The notes below the pieces were generated by a model. That model did not search any database, had not been told where the DNA came from, and saw only the letters and a program-made list of their open reading frames with translations. Position numbers and translations under genes: made by a program. Source: Acidobacteriota bacterium (GTDB taxonomy: Bacteria; Acidobacteriota; Terriglobia; Terriglobales; Acidobacteriaceae). Taken from it: 64,000 nt of DNA. Below, in pieces: positions 63,472-64,000 of this stretch. Numbering within the stretch: position 1 is the stretch's first letter; every line of letters begins with the position of its first letter. The DNA lies in NCBI GenBank assembly GCA_021805025.1, contig JAJZGF010000004.1, forward strand, positions 1 to 64,000, read 5' to 3'.

Positions 63472-64000
63472 GGTGCTATACCTCCAAATCGATCTGCCGG
63501 AACCTGCGGCTGGCGATTGCGCGGTCCTGGGTGATGAAGCCGTCCGATGCCGCGGTGAGATTGCAGCGAGGCACCGCAAGAAGCTCCGTTCAAAACATGG
63601 GCCGATGGCTTGTGCCTGGGCAGTCGGGATTCCCGCCGCCTCTTGGACATATGGGTGCCGGCCGATGCATTTAACCATCGGCGTCGATCCGGGGTGAGAG
63701 AGGGCTGGCGGCGCGGATATTGAGCCCGGACCGGCAGAGAAAATAAAATGCGTATCATAGCGATATAAAACGAGTTACCTTCAATATCGTTCATCCGGCG
63801 GTGGCGCTTGGAGAACAAGGCTACCCTCCACGACCAAGGCAGGATCGAAAAACCGCGAACCGAGTCGGCGAAGAGACGGCCCGACGGGCAGCGAAAGTAT
63901 TCCAATTACAATAGGGCGCCGGCGCAAAGCAAAAATATAGGGGTAAGATGAATTCTTTCCGGGGCCGCGCGTTTTGTCAGACGAAGCTGTGACAAAAAGG
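63472..64000. other. Right-edge region without a recognised gene
   Basis: No coding frame is convincing. On the minus strand a weak promoter for the lipoprotein gene may lie at TTGAAG (63779-63784) and TATGAT (63754-63759), but the spacing is 19 nt, longer than usual. A long leader of about 280 nt would result. Plus-strand ATG 63949 has GGGG before it but stops after 14 codons. A gene may begin at GTG 63988 at the edge. Confidence 0.35.

Noticed and set aside
63780-63920. Possible structured RNA or riboswitch near the right edge
   Set aside because: Several GC-rich stems can be drawn but no known aptamer core was recognised and no gene follows at a suitable distance.

Overview
The window looks like a chromosomal segment of an acidobacterium, most likely Acidobacteriota class Terriglobia (subdivision 1). 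This is inferred from gene content: two Oar-like TonB-dependent receptors with N-terminal carboxypeptidase-regulatory domains, a DUF4382/DUF5666-type lipoprotein, a secreted PF20091-type alpha/beta-hydrolase, a GH78 rhamnosidase and GC-rich coding. No rRNA, tRNA, CRISPR array, transposase or integrase was recognised. Most of the window is dense housekeeping sequence; the accessory-looking parts are the left edge, the polyketide synthase remnant near 6-8 kb and a mosaic block at 53-62 kb.

1-8.4 kb: two membrane-protein fragments, a GT39-like membrane glycosyltransferase, acetyl-CoA synthetase (acs), phosphoserine phosphatase (serB) and a 5'-truncated polyketide synthase (DH-ACP-TE). 8.4-12.8 kb: an IclR regulator, an MsbA-like ABC exporter with a small membrane protein, and a CusF-SCO1 copper-chaperone lipoprotein. 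12.8-19.2 kb: an AddB/AddA-like helicase-nuclease pair whose genes overlap by 8 nt. 19.2-22.7 kb: pstC-pstA-pstB-phoU, without pstS.

22.9-28.1 kb: GH78 rhamnosidase, LacI regulator, a small Cys-rich protein and homoserine dehydrogenase. 28.2-38.8 kb: a Cys/His-rich exported peptide and a TonB receptor, a class III-like sirtuin, quinone oxidoreductase, a CDF-like membrane protein, a GT2 glycosyltransferase that looks leaderless, a TPR protein, acyl-CoA thioesterase, Mrp ATPase and a secreted hydrolase. 39-45.8 kb: GlgE and GlgM (together the maltose-1-phosphate route to alpha-glucan), threonine aldolase and three envelope proteins of unknown role. 46-53.4 kb: uvrA overlapping a CPBP protease, a pseudopilin overlapping a LolA-like protein, and oligopeptidase B.

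53.7-62 kb is the most unusual part. An intact mntR-mntH (manganese) unit is followed by a large TonB receptor, a small membrane protein, and a second copy of the mntR promoter plus its first 40 codons. That second copy is fused in frame to the small membrane protein through one copy of a 115-bp repeat; the other copy of the repeat lies at 61.9 kb. Next come a decapitated ABC-transporter ATPase and a divergent marR/cupin pair that shares a palindromic operator. The window closes with a DUF4382-type lipoprotein and an unassigned right edge.
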